This document shows, piece by piece, positions 11,790 to 22,482 of a stretch of 64,000 nt of DNA. Each line of letters starts with the position of its first letter. Positions within the stretch are counted from its first letter, which is position 1. A program made the translations under genes and the position numbers. The stretch is taken from assembly GCF_004011695.2 (NCBI RefSeq), contig NC_082406.1, positions 2,666,001-2,730,000 on the forward strand, read 5' to 3'. This stretch comes from Ascochyta rabiei (taxonomy: Eukaryota > Ascomycota > Dothideomycetes > Pleosporales > Didymellaceae). The notes below the pieces were generated by a model. That model was not told where the DNA came from, did no database searches, and saw nothing but the letters and a program-made list of their open reading frames with translations.

Positions 11790-11976
11790 AGTTTTCGATC
11801 GAGTTTCTGCCGCGCACACACTTGGATACCCACTCCTTCTGCAGATGTTGTTTGCACTGGCGTTCGGAGACTGGCCGTAGTCACTGGTAGACTCGCCACT
11901 TTTGTATAATGAGCATACCTGGTGTGGTGTATCGAAGCCATTCCCTACGCAACGTTTGCCCACGCCACTGATTTGT

Positions 11977-12321
11977 GATGTTGTGTACGAAGCATTTTAA
12001 TGCTTTACTAGGTAAGTCTGCGATGTTGTGTACAAAGCATCTTAACACCTTACTAGGCAAGTCTGCGATGTTGTGTACAAAGCATCTCAATGCCTTACTA
12101 GGTATGTCTGTAATGTTGTATATAAAGCATCTTAATACCTTACTAAGCAAGTCTGTAATGTTATATATAAAGCATCTTATTACCTTACTAGCCAAGTCTG
12201 TAATATCATGTACAAAGTATTGCAATACCTTACTAGGTAAATCTGCAAATCTTAATGCCTAGCTAGGCAAGTCCGCAATGTTGTGTACGAAGCATCTTAA
12301 TGCCTCGCTGGCCAAGCTCGC
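11977..12321. repeat. 45-bp minisatellite, eight units
   Basis: Six full units of 45 bp (from 11977, 12022, 12067, 12112, 12157 and 12202), one with a 15-bp deletion (12247-12276) and a final full unit (12277-12321). Each unit runs GATGTTGTGTACAAAGCATC... then ...TTACTAGGCAAGTCTGC. Since 45 is 15 codons, both strands stay open through most of the array and would encode a 15-residue repeat, but nothing shows this is translated. Units 4-6 carry clustered C-to-T/G-to-A changes relative to units 2-3, as expected for RIP or drift. Confidence 0.92.
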
Positions 12322-12815
12322 GATGTTGGACAGCCTTGGCTCGGACAGCCTCGCTCACGCACGGCCGGCAAACCAAACACGGCCATGGTAATTACCGACC
12401 TTACGACCCAACCCTGCCAGCATCATCCCACCCGACTCGCACGCGAACGGAGAGCTATCGATATCGTCCTCGGGATATCCTGCTCCGATTGCAGATCATC
12501 TGGGGATCACTTTCATTCCAAGCAAGGATGCAGCTTTGTTCGCGCGTGGAGGGCGGTCTGGACGCTCACGTCACAGGGCTGGTTGCGCCGGGCAACGGCA
12601 GCTCCGCTTCGTTGGAGCAACGCAAAAGCACGCCGAAGAGAGACAGGCTGCTGTGTGCTCAACTACCAGTCTGTGTGCTACCTCAGTTGCATTCCATCCT
12701 TTTTTTTGGGGGGAGTTGCTGCCTTGCTGTTCTCATTTCTTTTCTCACTTGAATCGTGGTTGCGGACCGTAAACACGCTGTAAACACTGAGCAGGAGGAC
12801 CGCCCAGCCATTCCA
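12322..12815. other. 5' flank of the LIM gene
   Basis: No gene seen. Contains a T8/G6 tract near 12700 just upstream of the LIM start. Presumed promoter and leader (inference). Confidence 0.45.
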
Positions 12816-15800
12816 ATGCAGCGGCCACAGATGGAAAGGGAAGGCGCAGGATCGCCTGGCCCTGGTGCGCTCCATGCGTCGCAGCAGATGAGTGCGTGAT
12901 GTCGACTCGGTAATGCGCCTTCTGTCACTGACGTCGCTCTAGAGAGCTGTCTGCAGGACCTTCGCACCAACCGCCCAGCCCGACTGACTGGCTCCCGTCC
13001 ACCGCCTGCGCACTTCAAGACTTGGGCGAACAGGGAGAGCTCGCGCGTCTCTGAACTACCGACCATCGCCTCGCTACAGGCTGCCTCGAAGGACATCGAG
13101 GCCAAGATTGATACACAATCACAGACAGCGCCAACACCGCAACTGCATCGAAGGGGGGCGTCGACTGTCAGCTTAGAGAAGGTCGCAGAGAGCGCAGGCA
13201 AGGCCCTTGTGCAGCCGCCGCGGGTGCAGTCCGGCAACGTTGCAGCCGCGATGGAGGACCTGGATCTGAGCGCGGAGGAGAAGCTGTACGAGGCTGCGCG
13301 CGACGAAGCCGCAGAGATTGTCTGGAAACACCGCAACCCAAACGCGCCAGAGAACAACCCCAATGCACCCTACGCGTATCCTGGGCCCGGCCGCAGCAAT
13401 CTGCAACGGCCGAAGCTGCAGCGCACGCGAAGTCGCAGTGTGGGGCCGAAGGAGGATGAAGAGCAGGACTTGCAGCGCGCAAACTCGAAGCTGAGGAAGA
13501 GACACTCGATGGGCAGTGAAACCGGCAGCAGATGTGACAGTCTACCAGACGATGCCCTAACAGGCTCAGACCCATGTACCACAGTAGACGTACCTCCCAG
13601 CGCCTCTCCCACCATGAGCTCGTTCGACCTCAAGATCGCCAAAGCATCATCAGACCTGCCCCAACAACGCAAAGGCAGCGGCTCCCGCCGCAAAGCAAGT
13701 GGCACTCTCTTCCAGAATCCCAACGACCAGATCTACGAAGAGCCTGAGGAGGAATCGCCCCCTGCTCCCGCACCGACCCCCATGGCAGCCGAGCCTCCGA
13801 AGCCTGCTCCTTTACCCCTGGGCATGCGGCGGAACCCCTTCACACGATTTCAATCAATCAAGGGTAATCCAATAGTGAGGAGCAATACGGATCCAATCGC
13901 AAGCATGAAGCGTTTCGATCGATACGAAATCCATAGAAATGAGCCGACTCAGTCAAGAAACGCGGCGTATACGCTAAATGCGAACAAATCGAAGCTAGCA
14001 GCAATGTCCAAGGCAGATGCAGAGAACGAGTCGGAGGTCAAGATGAAGGACGGAAAAGAGATTCGGAGTGATGAGTTGCGCGCTGCCACAGGCTTCAGTC
14101 TCAAGGATCGCAGTCCCAAACTGCCCACGCCGACCATGGTGTCAGACCGGCCTGGCAGGCCGATTGTATCGTTCCAGAAGGATTACGGTGTGATTGAGCT
14201 CAAGGAGGAAAAGTCCATCTTGCCAGCAGACCCCACGCCGCAGCCGTTGCGCCCAGCCGCTGCACCGAAACAGCAGGAGAAAGCAGCGACAGAGCCTATT
14301 ATACCGACGAGGAAGAATGTCTTTGAGAGGCCAGGTAGTCGGTCTGGACCCGGTTCTAGTCCTTTTGACAGGCCGACTAGTCGATCTGGAGCAGCTCCAA
14401 GCCCTTTTGAAAGGCCAGCAAGCCGATCTGGAGCAGCTCCAAGCCCTTTTGAAAGGCCAGCAAGCCGATCTGGAACAGCATCGCCAGCGCCTTTGAAAGA
14501 GTTCAGTCGGTCAAGCTCGCCTGCTCCTCTGGGCAATAGCCGGCCAGGAACACCAAAGGGGCCATTTGCCAATAAGAGTCCGTTGGGCAGACTCAACACA
14601 GCCTCCACTGCTCCTCCTGCCACAAGTGGTGGGATACCTCCGGTCCCGGCGGATCCATACGCGCTCCCGGGCTCCTCTACAGCTCCGACGACACCGGTGA
14701 CTGCACCACCATCCTCCCGTCCTCAACCACATATTCCAAGCATATCAGTCAACGAGCCCGCTCCTGCCAGTAGAGGGCGATTTAGCAGACCACAGTCGAT
14801 ATCCAGCATCCCTACCATCTCTGTCAGCGAGACACCGCCCGTCCGCCATGGCCGAGCTGACAGCATCCCCTCGATCGGTGTCACGCCGCCTGTCCCCACC
14901 ATCTCCGTGAGTGCTTCTCCTGCTCCGGCCACTGCACTAGCTCGAGGACGCTTCAACAGAGTGTCGACGACACAAGCTGTTTCCACCATCTCCGTCAACG
15001 AACCTCCCTCCATGACCAGGGGACACAGTTTCAATGCGCCAGTCATCAACCTGCCTTCAGAGGTTCCCACCATCTCTTTCAACGCCACACCAGCACCAGC
15101 CATCAACGCGCCTTCGATTTCCGTCACCCCCTCAGTGCCAAAGATCGACGTCAGCGACTCACCTTCAACACGCCCCCTCCCCGACCCCCGGAACTACACC
15201 AAGAGATCTTTTGGAGCACCGCCCATCGGCGCATCCCAGCCCAGCCGTCCCCTCCCCAACAACGCCCGCACCCACTGGACTCCAACCACGGTCAGGACCG
15301 GCGCTCAGTGCACACACTGCGCCCTGCCCATCGCCGGCCGCATTGTCTCAGCAGCCGGGTGTCGATTCCACCCAGAGTGCTTCGCCTGCTACCAGTGCGG
15401 CGAAAAGCTTGAATGCGTAGCCTTCTACCCGGAACCCTCCGCTAAACACGCCGCCCGCGTCGACCGCATCCGCGCGCGCGCCTCCGGACGCGACATCGAA
15501 TTCGTCCCCGGCTGGGAAACCGCCGAAAAGATGCAGCAGCTCGAAGACCAAGACGGCACCGACGAATCCCCCCGCTTCTACTGCCACCTCGACTTCCACG
15601 AGTGCTTTTCGCCCCGCTGCAAATCCTGCAAAACTCCCATCGAGGGCGAGGTCGTCGTCGCGTGCGGCGCTGAGTGGCACGCGGGCCACTTCTTCTGCGC
15701 GCAGTGCGGCGACCCCTTTGATTCCTCGACCCCGTTTGTCGAGAAGGACGGGTATGCGTGGTGTGTGAACTGCCACACGAATCGGTACAGCGCAAAGTGT

Positions 15801-16095
15801 AGGAAGTGTCGGAAGCCCGTTACCGATACGGTGGTTAAGGCGCTCGGGAGCGAGTGGCATATTGCCTGCTTTTGCTGTGTTGTAAGTCTTTACCCCGTTC
15901 TTTTTCCTTTTTCCTTTTTCCTTTGCCCTTTTCTTTTCCTTTCCTCTTCCTCTTCCTTTTCCTTTCAGTAAGGATATCTTGCTAACATTCGAGTAGGAAT
16001 GCAGTGGCCCCTTTGACGACGGGCGGTATTTTTTGCGCGGCGAGAGTCAGGATCCCGTCTGCGTGCGGTGCGAGGAGAGGCGGTTGAAGGCGTGA
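12816..16095 (+). CDS. Paxillin-like protein with three C-terminal LIM domains, 1037 aa, three exons
   Basis: Probable cytoskeletal or polarity scaffold (family knowledge). Exons are 12816-12891, 12943-15881 and 15997-16095. The first intron (51 bp, donor GTGCGT, branch CTGAC, acceptor TAG) removes an in-frame TGA and joins MQRPQMEREGAGS... to KSCLQDLRTNRPARLTGSRP; the coding signal clearly starts upstream of 13209, so this short exon is needed. Residues 60-800 are disordered, rich in P and S, with repeats: three copies of about 15 residues around PSPFERPASRSGAA and several of PTISVxxxP. LIM1 starts at CTHCALPIAGRIVSAAGCRF (about 815) and has a long insertion after CYQCGEKLEC; LIM2 starts at CKSCKTPIEGEVVVACGAEW; LIM3 starts at CRKCRKPVTDTVVK and is completed by the last exon (ECSGPFDDGRYFLRG...CVRCEERR). 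The last intron is pyrimidine-rich. Confidence 0.92.
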
Positions 16096-16241
16096 GCGAG
16101 TCTGTGGGATTTGGGTTAGTTTGGATTATATCGTTTTAGATTGGATCGGATTGTATTGCATTAGACTAGGAGCCTCTGCATTACACAAGATAAGCTTAGT
16201 TAAGCTAAATGCAATAAGATAATCTATAACAAGGTAAGATT

Positions 16242-16500
16242 AGCCCCTTTAACAATAGGCAGTATTCTCTACGTAGTAAGAGTTAGGATCCTATCTATAA
16301 GCAGTGTAAGGAGAGGCAGTAAAAGGCGTACATAAGTCTGTAGGGTTTATGTTTTAGTTTAGGTAAGGTTAGGTTAGGTTAGATTGTATTAGATTATAAC
16401 AGACTAGGGAGTTTTATATTAAAGTAGATAACTATTAAGTTGTATAAGATAAGCTTAGTTAAGCTGAACGCGATGAGATGATCTACAGTGAGGCGAGACG
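16242..16500 (+). pseudogene. RIP-decayed tandem copy of the LIM last exon and its 3' flank
   Basis: This segment repeats 16007-16240 downstream of the original with an offset of about 235-259 bp. Landmarks match in order: CCCCTTT, GGATCC, AGGAGAGGC, GGCGT, AAGTCTGT, GATAAGCTTAGTTAAGCT. Differences are mostly transitions, G-to-A and C-to-T in the copy (for example GACGACGGGCGG became AACAATAGGCAG), so the copy has lost its coding potential. A small TTAGG/AGGTT expansion near 16366-16382 accounts for the changing offset. The pattern fits a local duplication followed by RIP; the original exon stayed intact. Confidence 0.82.
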
Positions 16501-16967
16501 GTTGACTTGGGTTGGCATATCTCGAAATAACAAACTAGACCATTATGCACAAGTACGAGTACAACCCCCAAGTCATTCCTGTACAGCGGTTCAGTAGCTC
16601 ATAGATGCACATCAGGCAGGCAGTGAGTTGGAGTCAGGTGTGTGGCGTTGCGTACTTGGCGTTGAGGCGTGAGGGGTGGGTTGTAGTATTGTAGTAGTGT
16701 AGCGGAGCGTGGGGTATTTCCTTGTGCGACCGAATCATACAGAGATAAGTTCATATGAAAGGGCCTAAGCCTTTTTGTGCAATGCGCGGCTAGAATTGTG
16801 TACTAATGGAAGAAATGCTGATGACTACAAAGGGAGACATGGGTCTAAGGAAAGAAGAAGCCACGCTGGACGTTGTTGATCCACGGAGCAAAGTACGTTC
16901 TTTGGTGTTTTGGTATATTGTAGTAGTCTGTCCGATGCGGAATGTGTCGTCGAGTTCGAGCCGCGGC
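16501..16967. other. Intergenic, nothing recognised
   Basis: Between the decayed LIM copy and the 3' end of the HET gene. Short frames only. Confidence 0.45.
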
Positions 16968-18905
16968 TCAGACGAGAGTGATATCCTGGTACTCTGTCCC
17001 AAACAATCCTTCGCCCACGAGCTCCACGAGCTCCACCCATCCTATTCTGCGATAGATTTTTCTCTCCTGGTCAACCGGCGTTATCATCATTGCGCCGATT
17101 ATCATGTCAACATTGTCCTGTGACCGATATTTCCATCCAAGCCACGCAATGCACTTAATGGTTCCACCCTCTGCGGGAAGCGCATCTGCAGACGCGTCGA
17201 AGATTGCGAGTTCGTTCGCAGTCTTGCCGGGCATATGCACTGTCTTAGGTTTGACTGGCTGAAACACACATGAGTGAGGAAAGCATCGTTTCCTCCCGAG
17301 ACTGACCACTCCATCTTCAATGTCCATCTTCCGCAAGTGTAAATATCCCATTCGAGCGCGGATTCGAACCTCGTGCGCGTGGATCGAGGCGTTCAAGGCT
17401 AGCTCTCGATTCTCTCTGGCCCTCAAGCATCCAAATCTCAGTTCCTGATTGACGGATCCCCATGACCATGAAGGTATACCTGGCAGTCGAGCTACTCGCG
17501 AATCGGAGGGATCATCTCCATTGGACACGGAAAGATCTACCATCCAAGCGAGCTCAAATATCAGATTGTGCTTCCAAACGCCCAACTCATAATGTCTTCC
17601 TGTGAGTCTGGACAGCTCACTCATCAAGCCTTCGACGGCTGGAAGTCTGTCCGTTTCCACCGTAAACTTTTTTCGAGAAAATGCTCGGAGAACGTGAAGC
17701 CAGGCGATCCTTGAAGACTCATCTATCCTGTAGTCTCTGATCCTATCTGCTACCTCGTGGATTGTCCCAAGCACCCTGTTGTTGAGGGGGGTCCCTTCGC
17801 ACTCGGAAAGACACATCTCCCCGCACTGCCAGAACAGACCATCGTCCGTCCAGAATAACGTACGCGATGCGAGATACCGCTCCTGCAGTACCCAGCCGCG
17901 ACTACTAAGCTCAGACTGCTCCACTGATACGTCCCAGGATGGCAGAGTGGGACGTAGTGTCAGGGTCTCAGAATTGTGCGGGCCGTCTTTGTCAACGAGA
18001 TGATAGTCTTGCACAGGCCAGCGGGACGCTTCTGTTCGGTAGAAAAGCCCGGCATTGCTGTTACGTGCACTACTCGCTGCAATCGTGAACAATGAGTGTT
18101 TGTAAATTTTGCCCATATCAGACAGCTCGCGTTGCCAGTCTTCGTTTTTCCCCTCTTTGACTTGAATAATGCAAAGTGCATCAATCCAGAGGTATCTCAC
18201 GTCAAGGGAACGTGTAATTTCAACAGCGTCCTGTAATGTCTGAGGCATAGTGCTTATGGGGATCTCGGACAACATTTCCCCAATGTTATCTTTCGTGGTG
18301 CTTAGTGTGTTCTTAACTCGGCCCCAGCAGTAGCTCAAAGTCACGTAGTCGCTGCTGACCTCGGAATCATGAAGAAGGGATTTCGAGATGATCAGGCGTA
18401 CTGACTTCTGCCCTGCCTGACCAACGTCCAAAAGTCGTGTAGGTAGGAAGCTTGCATCTTTCTCGAGTCGAGGGCCACATTCCGTGTGTTCAGTACAGCA
18501 AGTCTTCAACCATCTTCAAGCTAATTCCACTGAATGTTTGAGGGTGACATCGTGTTCTCGATACTGGTAGGTCAGTGGTTGGTCTCCTATGTTCCCTTTC
18601 CTGGGTTCAACATATGCACTCAACTGCCCAAGAGAGAGCTTCCAGGAGCCGACATGCGAGAGCTCTACAACGACGGCGTTTTCTCTTTTCTGTGAGTCTT
18701 CATCACATGGTACATCATCCCTTACGTTTTGATAGCAAAATTCCCGACGAATGAACTTGCACAGGTCGCAACAGGTTTCTGCACATTCAGAAAGCTCTGT
18801 GAAGTTCGCGTGGATTGTAATGCGTTCTTCTTCTTCAACTGCTTCAAGAAGCCTCGGACGGAACACCCGAGCCCTGAGCTCCTGACATCCCTTGCAAAGG
18901 CTCAT
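16968..18905 (-). pseudogene. HET-domain (heterokaryon incompatibility) protein gene with an in-frame stop
   Basis: HET proteins trigger cell death when unlike fungal individuals fuse. From ATG 18905 the frame is open to 16968 except for one TGA at 18516-18518. Before the stop is a Cys-rich N-terminus (CKGCQELRARVF, AETCCDLCKFIRRE). The frame resumes after it with RWLKTCCTEHTECG and the HET core YVTLSYCWGRVKNT, LWIDALCIIQ, MGKIYKHSLFTIAA, RGWVLQERYLASRTLFW. Families of this type normally read an Arg before WL in that position, so a CGA-to-TGA transition (RIP-like) is the simplest explanation. A 48-bp in-frame GT..AG segment at 17306-17259 is probably an intron. Alternatives are a functional shorter protein starting downstream, or an allele broken only in this strain. 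Confidence 0.8.
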
Positions 18906-19010
18906 GTCCAGATTTGAGGAACCGCTTCGGCCGTTCGAAATTTGTGGGCTGGAGATACTTCCAGCTTAGATTATAGTTGGTGACCTGTGATAAAAGACAA
19001 CTGATCAAGC

Positions 19011-19478
19011 TTAGCAGTTTATTGTTACTAAAATTACCGAGGAAAGGAAGCTTGCAGCATCAATACCTAGACCAGGGGTTGTAGATGCAGGAGGACCGAC
19101 TGATCGATTCCAGCAGTCGTACGAGCAATTTTTGTGATCTAAAGCCTGCGAGTTGAGCGCGATAAGGCTGTGAGTACCGGGTATATGGGTATATAAGCTT
19201 TAAACCAAAAGGCCATACCTGGCTCCGCCACACACGCATTCCTGTTCCTTGACGCAGACGCGATTGGCCCGATGACCGGCGAGAAGATGACTGCATCTTT
19301 GGCCGCCGACGTGGTTGGCCATAAATCCTTCCAAACACTTTGATACGTTGGTTAATACAAGGATGGTGTTTACAATGGTGGTGGAGAGCGGGGGGCAGTG
19401 CAACAGTCGCAGCAGAGCTCTGTTGTGTCTGTCGATAACAGCAACCGCGAGCAGACGTAACGTCGGGAGCCAGAACAT
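19011..19478 (-). CDS. Candidate small Cys-rich secreted protein with CFEM-like spacing, 138 aa, two exons
   Basis: Assembled by hand: exon 19478-19219, a 51-bp intron (donor GTATGG, acceptor CAG) and exon 19167-19011, ending TAA. Phase closes and exon 2 stays open for 52 codons. The N-terminus MFWLPTLRLLAVAV is hydrophobic and could be a weak signal peptide. The Cys pattern is C-x13-C-x12-C-x5-C-x-C-x17-C-x3-C (including VCVKEQECVCGG and NCSYDC), which recalls CFEM modules (C-x-C core then a C-x3-4-C pair). The tail is hydrophobic (SFLSSVILVTINC), possibly a GPI-type end. A TATATA element lies near 19576-19582, about 100 bp upstream of the start. Against it: no aspartate in the usual CFEM place, low-complexity C run near 19395, and no homologue that I can recall. 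Confidence 0.38.
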
Positions 19479-19962
19479 CGAATTAGATCCTCCAACCAGG
19501 GAAACAGAAAAAAATCTCGTCCAAGACTGAAATTCTGAATGTCATGGTCGCTATTGTGACAAGGCAGTTGACAACTATATATCGTCCGCGACAAACTAGA
19601 ACCTCCCACATCACTCATAGGCCTGGGGTAATTTTCTTATACTTTCGAGTTGAGCATTCTACCTTACCTTGTTCATTTGTATTTTCATGAAGCCCTAGCA
19701 CCTAAACAGTATCCATAATCCTAATCAAGTACTTCTGTACTTTTTAAACCTCAGAGATAAAACTTCTACCAGCATGTAACAACGTTTACTTTTGACCTAG
19801 TATGGTAACATACTTTTCCATTGAGCAGAATTGACAGTGAAGGCGCGGGGACGAAATCTAGAAATCTCCCCTGATTCGTTCGACGCATCAGTGTGTCGAT
19901 CGCATTACTGCCACGATTGTCTCAGTCGATTTCCAACCTGGAGCACATAATTGATGTTATTT
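19479..19962. other. Intergenic, AT-richer
   Basis: Carries the TATA-like element of the preceding candidate. Otherwise nothing recognised. Confidence 0.4.
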
Positions 19963-20367
19963 TCAAAAATTGAGAAAAGTTACGGCAACATGATCTTTCC
20001 TTGTATCCTTTGCCGCGTTTCTCATTAAACTCAGGACCGCTGCTTTGAGGCTGAGTAAATGGCATATTTTTCCAACCCCTTGGATGAAGAGCATGCTCTC
20101 GACGTGTACGGTGTTTGATCCATCGCTAAGGAAGCCCAAATTCTTCGACGCTGAGATCACGTTCAAAGCGCCACGGACAACTACATCCATGATGAAGTTG
20201 TACTCTTCAGAGACATCCAAAATGGAGTGAATCCTTAGTTCATAGTCAGAAGTGCCTGAAGATTTGGCAACACCGTTAATATCACTGAAGTTATCCCGCA
20301 TCGAGGAGAATAGCTTGCGCGGCCGCACGGTTGGTGACGCTGACGACGGAGGCGAGGATGCAATCAC
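19963..20367 (-). CDS. Weak hypothetical open frame
   Basis: A minus-strand frame of about 134 codons containing SSMRDNFSDINGVAKSSGTS and DVVVRGALNVISAS. Composition is plausible for a protein and codon use is even, but no motif is recognised and the start is uncertain. A second short frame ending upstream (to 20291) could be an earlier exon through a GTGATT donor-like site, which I could not confirm. Confidence 0.28.
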   Translation of the reverse strand: MIASSPPSSASPTVRPRKLFSSMRDNFSDINGVAKSSGTSDYELRIHSILDVSEEYNFIMDVVVRGALNVISASKNLGFLSDGSNTVHVESMLFIQGVGKICHLLSLKAAVLSLMRNAAKDTRKDHVAVTFLNF

Positions 20368-21377
20368 CTGGAGGATGAAGATCGTTGGCGGCCTTTTGTG
20401 GGCGGTTGTCGTTGAGGTTATAGATACTGATGCAGGAACCTTCTGAAAATACTACTTGACTCATAGCGAGGCTCAATCTCAAGCAGGGTATAAGATGGCG
20501 CTGTAATGTGTTGACAGTGAGAAGTGCGTGAATGCATCAGGCTAAAGACGAGGCACTGCGTACAGGCTGGCCTCGAGATCGTGGCCTGTCTTCGTTGATA
20601 CTTCGTTTAGAGCGACCGCGGGTTCAGTTGACTATGTCACACTTCAGGCGTACTGTCCTTATGCCTGTTGCCGACATTTGATGAGTTCTCGAGCTTACTA
20701 GTGCTGACAAGTTCATGACTTGTTGGAATCGTGTACAACGAGAACAAAAGGACATACAGGTGTTACGCACAACAACCGTTCCGACTACGCTTTACTCTGC
20801 CTTGCTGAATTCTTATCATTGAACGCAAAGCACTGTGACATTGAAGCCGAAAGTACGGTTGCGCACTCTCACACACCCACGCATTGCAAACACTCGTCAC
20901 ACCAACGCGAACCTTTCACAAGCTGCAAAGAGGTTTATGCATGTAATCCAGAATAATCTAAGATCCTCAACCATGTCCGAGGATTACTGAGGGATTACTG
21001 AAGGATTGCGTTCGTGAGGGACGTTCACATGTCTAGCGTGTCTAGCGTGAGCGCGGACCAATCGGATGACGTCATGCAGCGCCTAGCTGCTGCCCTGACA
21101 ACGCACGACGGGCTCGGCAGGGCAACAACATCCGTTCAGCTGCAGGTGAGGTGGTTGAAGTCGACATTTCGAGAGAGAGACCTTGTCGCAGCCTCGAGCA
21201 ATTGGTACCACGTCAGTCGCATTGCAGTCCAGTTCAGACGGTGCCTTACATCTACCGTTGGTGATTGTTTACCCCACACTTTCACCGAACCTGGGCCTTG
21301 GTACCAGCTGAGCATTCCACGAGCGCATCCACATTCCACGCCACGTTGTCCAAACCCACATTCCCACACTCTCAACC
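20368..21377. other. Intergenic, promoter side of the GPI protein
   Basis: Nothing coding recognised. The last 150 bp are CA-rich and precede the ATG of the GPI protein. Confidence 0.45.
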
Positions 21378-22172
21378 ATGAGGACCTCCATCGCGTCTCT
21401 CCTCCTCGCCCCGCTGGCTCTCGCTATTCCCGACACCCTTGCCGCCTTCGAACCAGCGCTCGAACAGCTCGAACAACTCCCAACATCCAACAACGACACC
21501 ACGCCCGTCGACAGCATCGCTGAACTGCTCAAGCGCCAGGGCAACAGCTGCGCAAACAATTACTATGCGTGCACCAACCTGAACGCAGCAGGCCTTTGCT
21601 GCCCTCGCACCGCCGTCTGCTCCGCCGACCGCAACAACGTCGTCGCCTGCTGCCCGCAAGGCGCAGCTTGCACCGGTACGCTTGGCGTCTCTGCTACCGG
21701 CGCGGTCACGGCATCGACCACCGTCCCCTTCGTTACCGCCTCGACAACCTCTGGGCCATTCGTTCAGGCGACGACCGCCAATGCAGGATCAGGCGGGGCA
21801 TCAACGGTATCCAACGCTTTCTATCCTTTCCCCTACATCGCCACGACTTACACCAACGCAGCTGCCTGCTCCAGCGCTTATACGCGCTGCCAAAGCGATG
21901 CTGCGAGCTGTACGAATGCACTGATGGGCGGCGCGCGGGGCGTTACCGTCAGTGCGCCGAACGGAGGTGCGACGATCACTGCAGTGCCGAGCTTGGGGCA
22001 GGCGAGCGCGAGCAGTGTTTGTTCGAGTCTGAGTCAGGAGGCGTGCTTTGGGCTGCAGGTTGCAGCTTGTCAGGCATTTGACGGGAGGGGAAATGCCGCG
22101 CCTACTAGGGGATGTGGAAGTTTGGCCGTGGGTATGGGTGTTGCGCTGGGAGTGGCCGGGCAGCTGCTGTGA
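21378..22172 (+). CDS. Predicted GPI-anchored cell-surface protein, 264 aa, single exon
   Basis: A secreted, wall- or membrane-linked protein of unknown function. A classic signal peptide opens it (MRTSIASLLLAPLALA), followed by an acidic pro-region ending in KR (about residue 55). Then comes a Cys cluster: CANNYYACTNLNAAGLCC, CSADRNNVVACCPQGAACTG. A Ser/Thr-rich stretch (about 105-150) is a likely O-glycosylation zone. A second Cys region follows (ACSSAYTRCQSDAASCTNAL, VCSSLSQEACFGLQVAAC), and the C-terminus is small-residue then hydrophobic (GCGSLAVGMGVALGVAGQLL), fitting a GPI signal. I recall similar conserved GPI-type proteins in ascomycetes but no defined activity. It is followed 310 bp later by the Rieske gene on the same strand; the two are not obviously related. 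Confidence 0.85.
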   Translation: MRTSIASLLLAPLALAIPDTLAAFEPALEQLEQLPTSNNDTTPVDSIAELLKRQGNSCANNYYACTNLNAAGLCCPRTAVCSADRNNVVACCPQGAACTGTLGVSATGAVTASTTVPFVTASTTSGPFVQATTANAGSGGASTVSNAFYPFPYIATTYTNAAACSSAYTRCQSDAASCTNALMGGARGVTVSAPNGGATITAVPSLGQASASSVCSSLSQEACFGLQVAACQAFDGRGNAAPTRGCGSLAVGMGVALGVAGQLL

Positions 22173-22482
22173 AGAGATGGGATGATTAATGGATGTGGTC
22201 TCTTTCTGTGGATACTTGCGACGAGACGAAAATGGGGTATGAGCACGGCTTCGGCCTTGCGAGAGACAGACTGCATGAACGGCGTTATACGGCAGCGATT
22301 CGACTCCACGTCTAACACGACGACCTCAATAGACGACATAGTTATGCTTGCGATGAAATATACTTAGCGTCCAAAAGTTCCACTACAAAATACTCCACAA
22401 ATCACTAGCGCGCCTATCGATAACACTAGCCCACCAAACTTCATCACCACCACCATCCCGTCTCCTTCGCTCTCCAACATCC

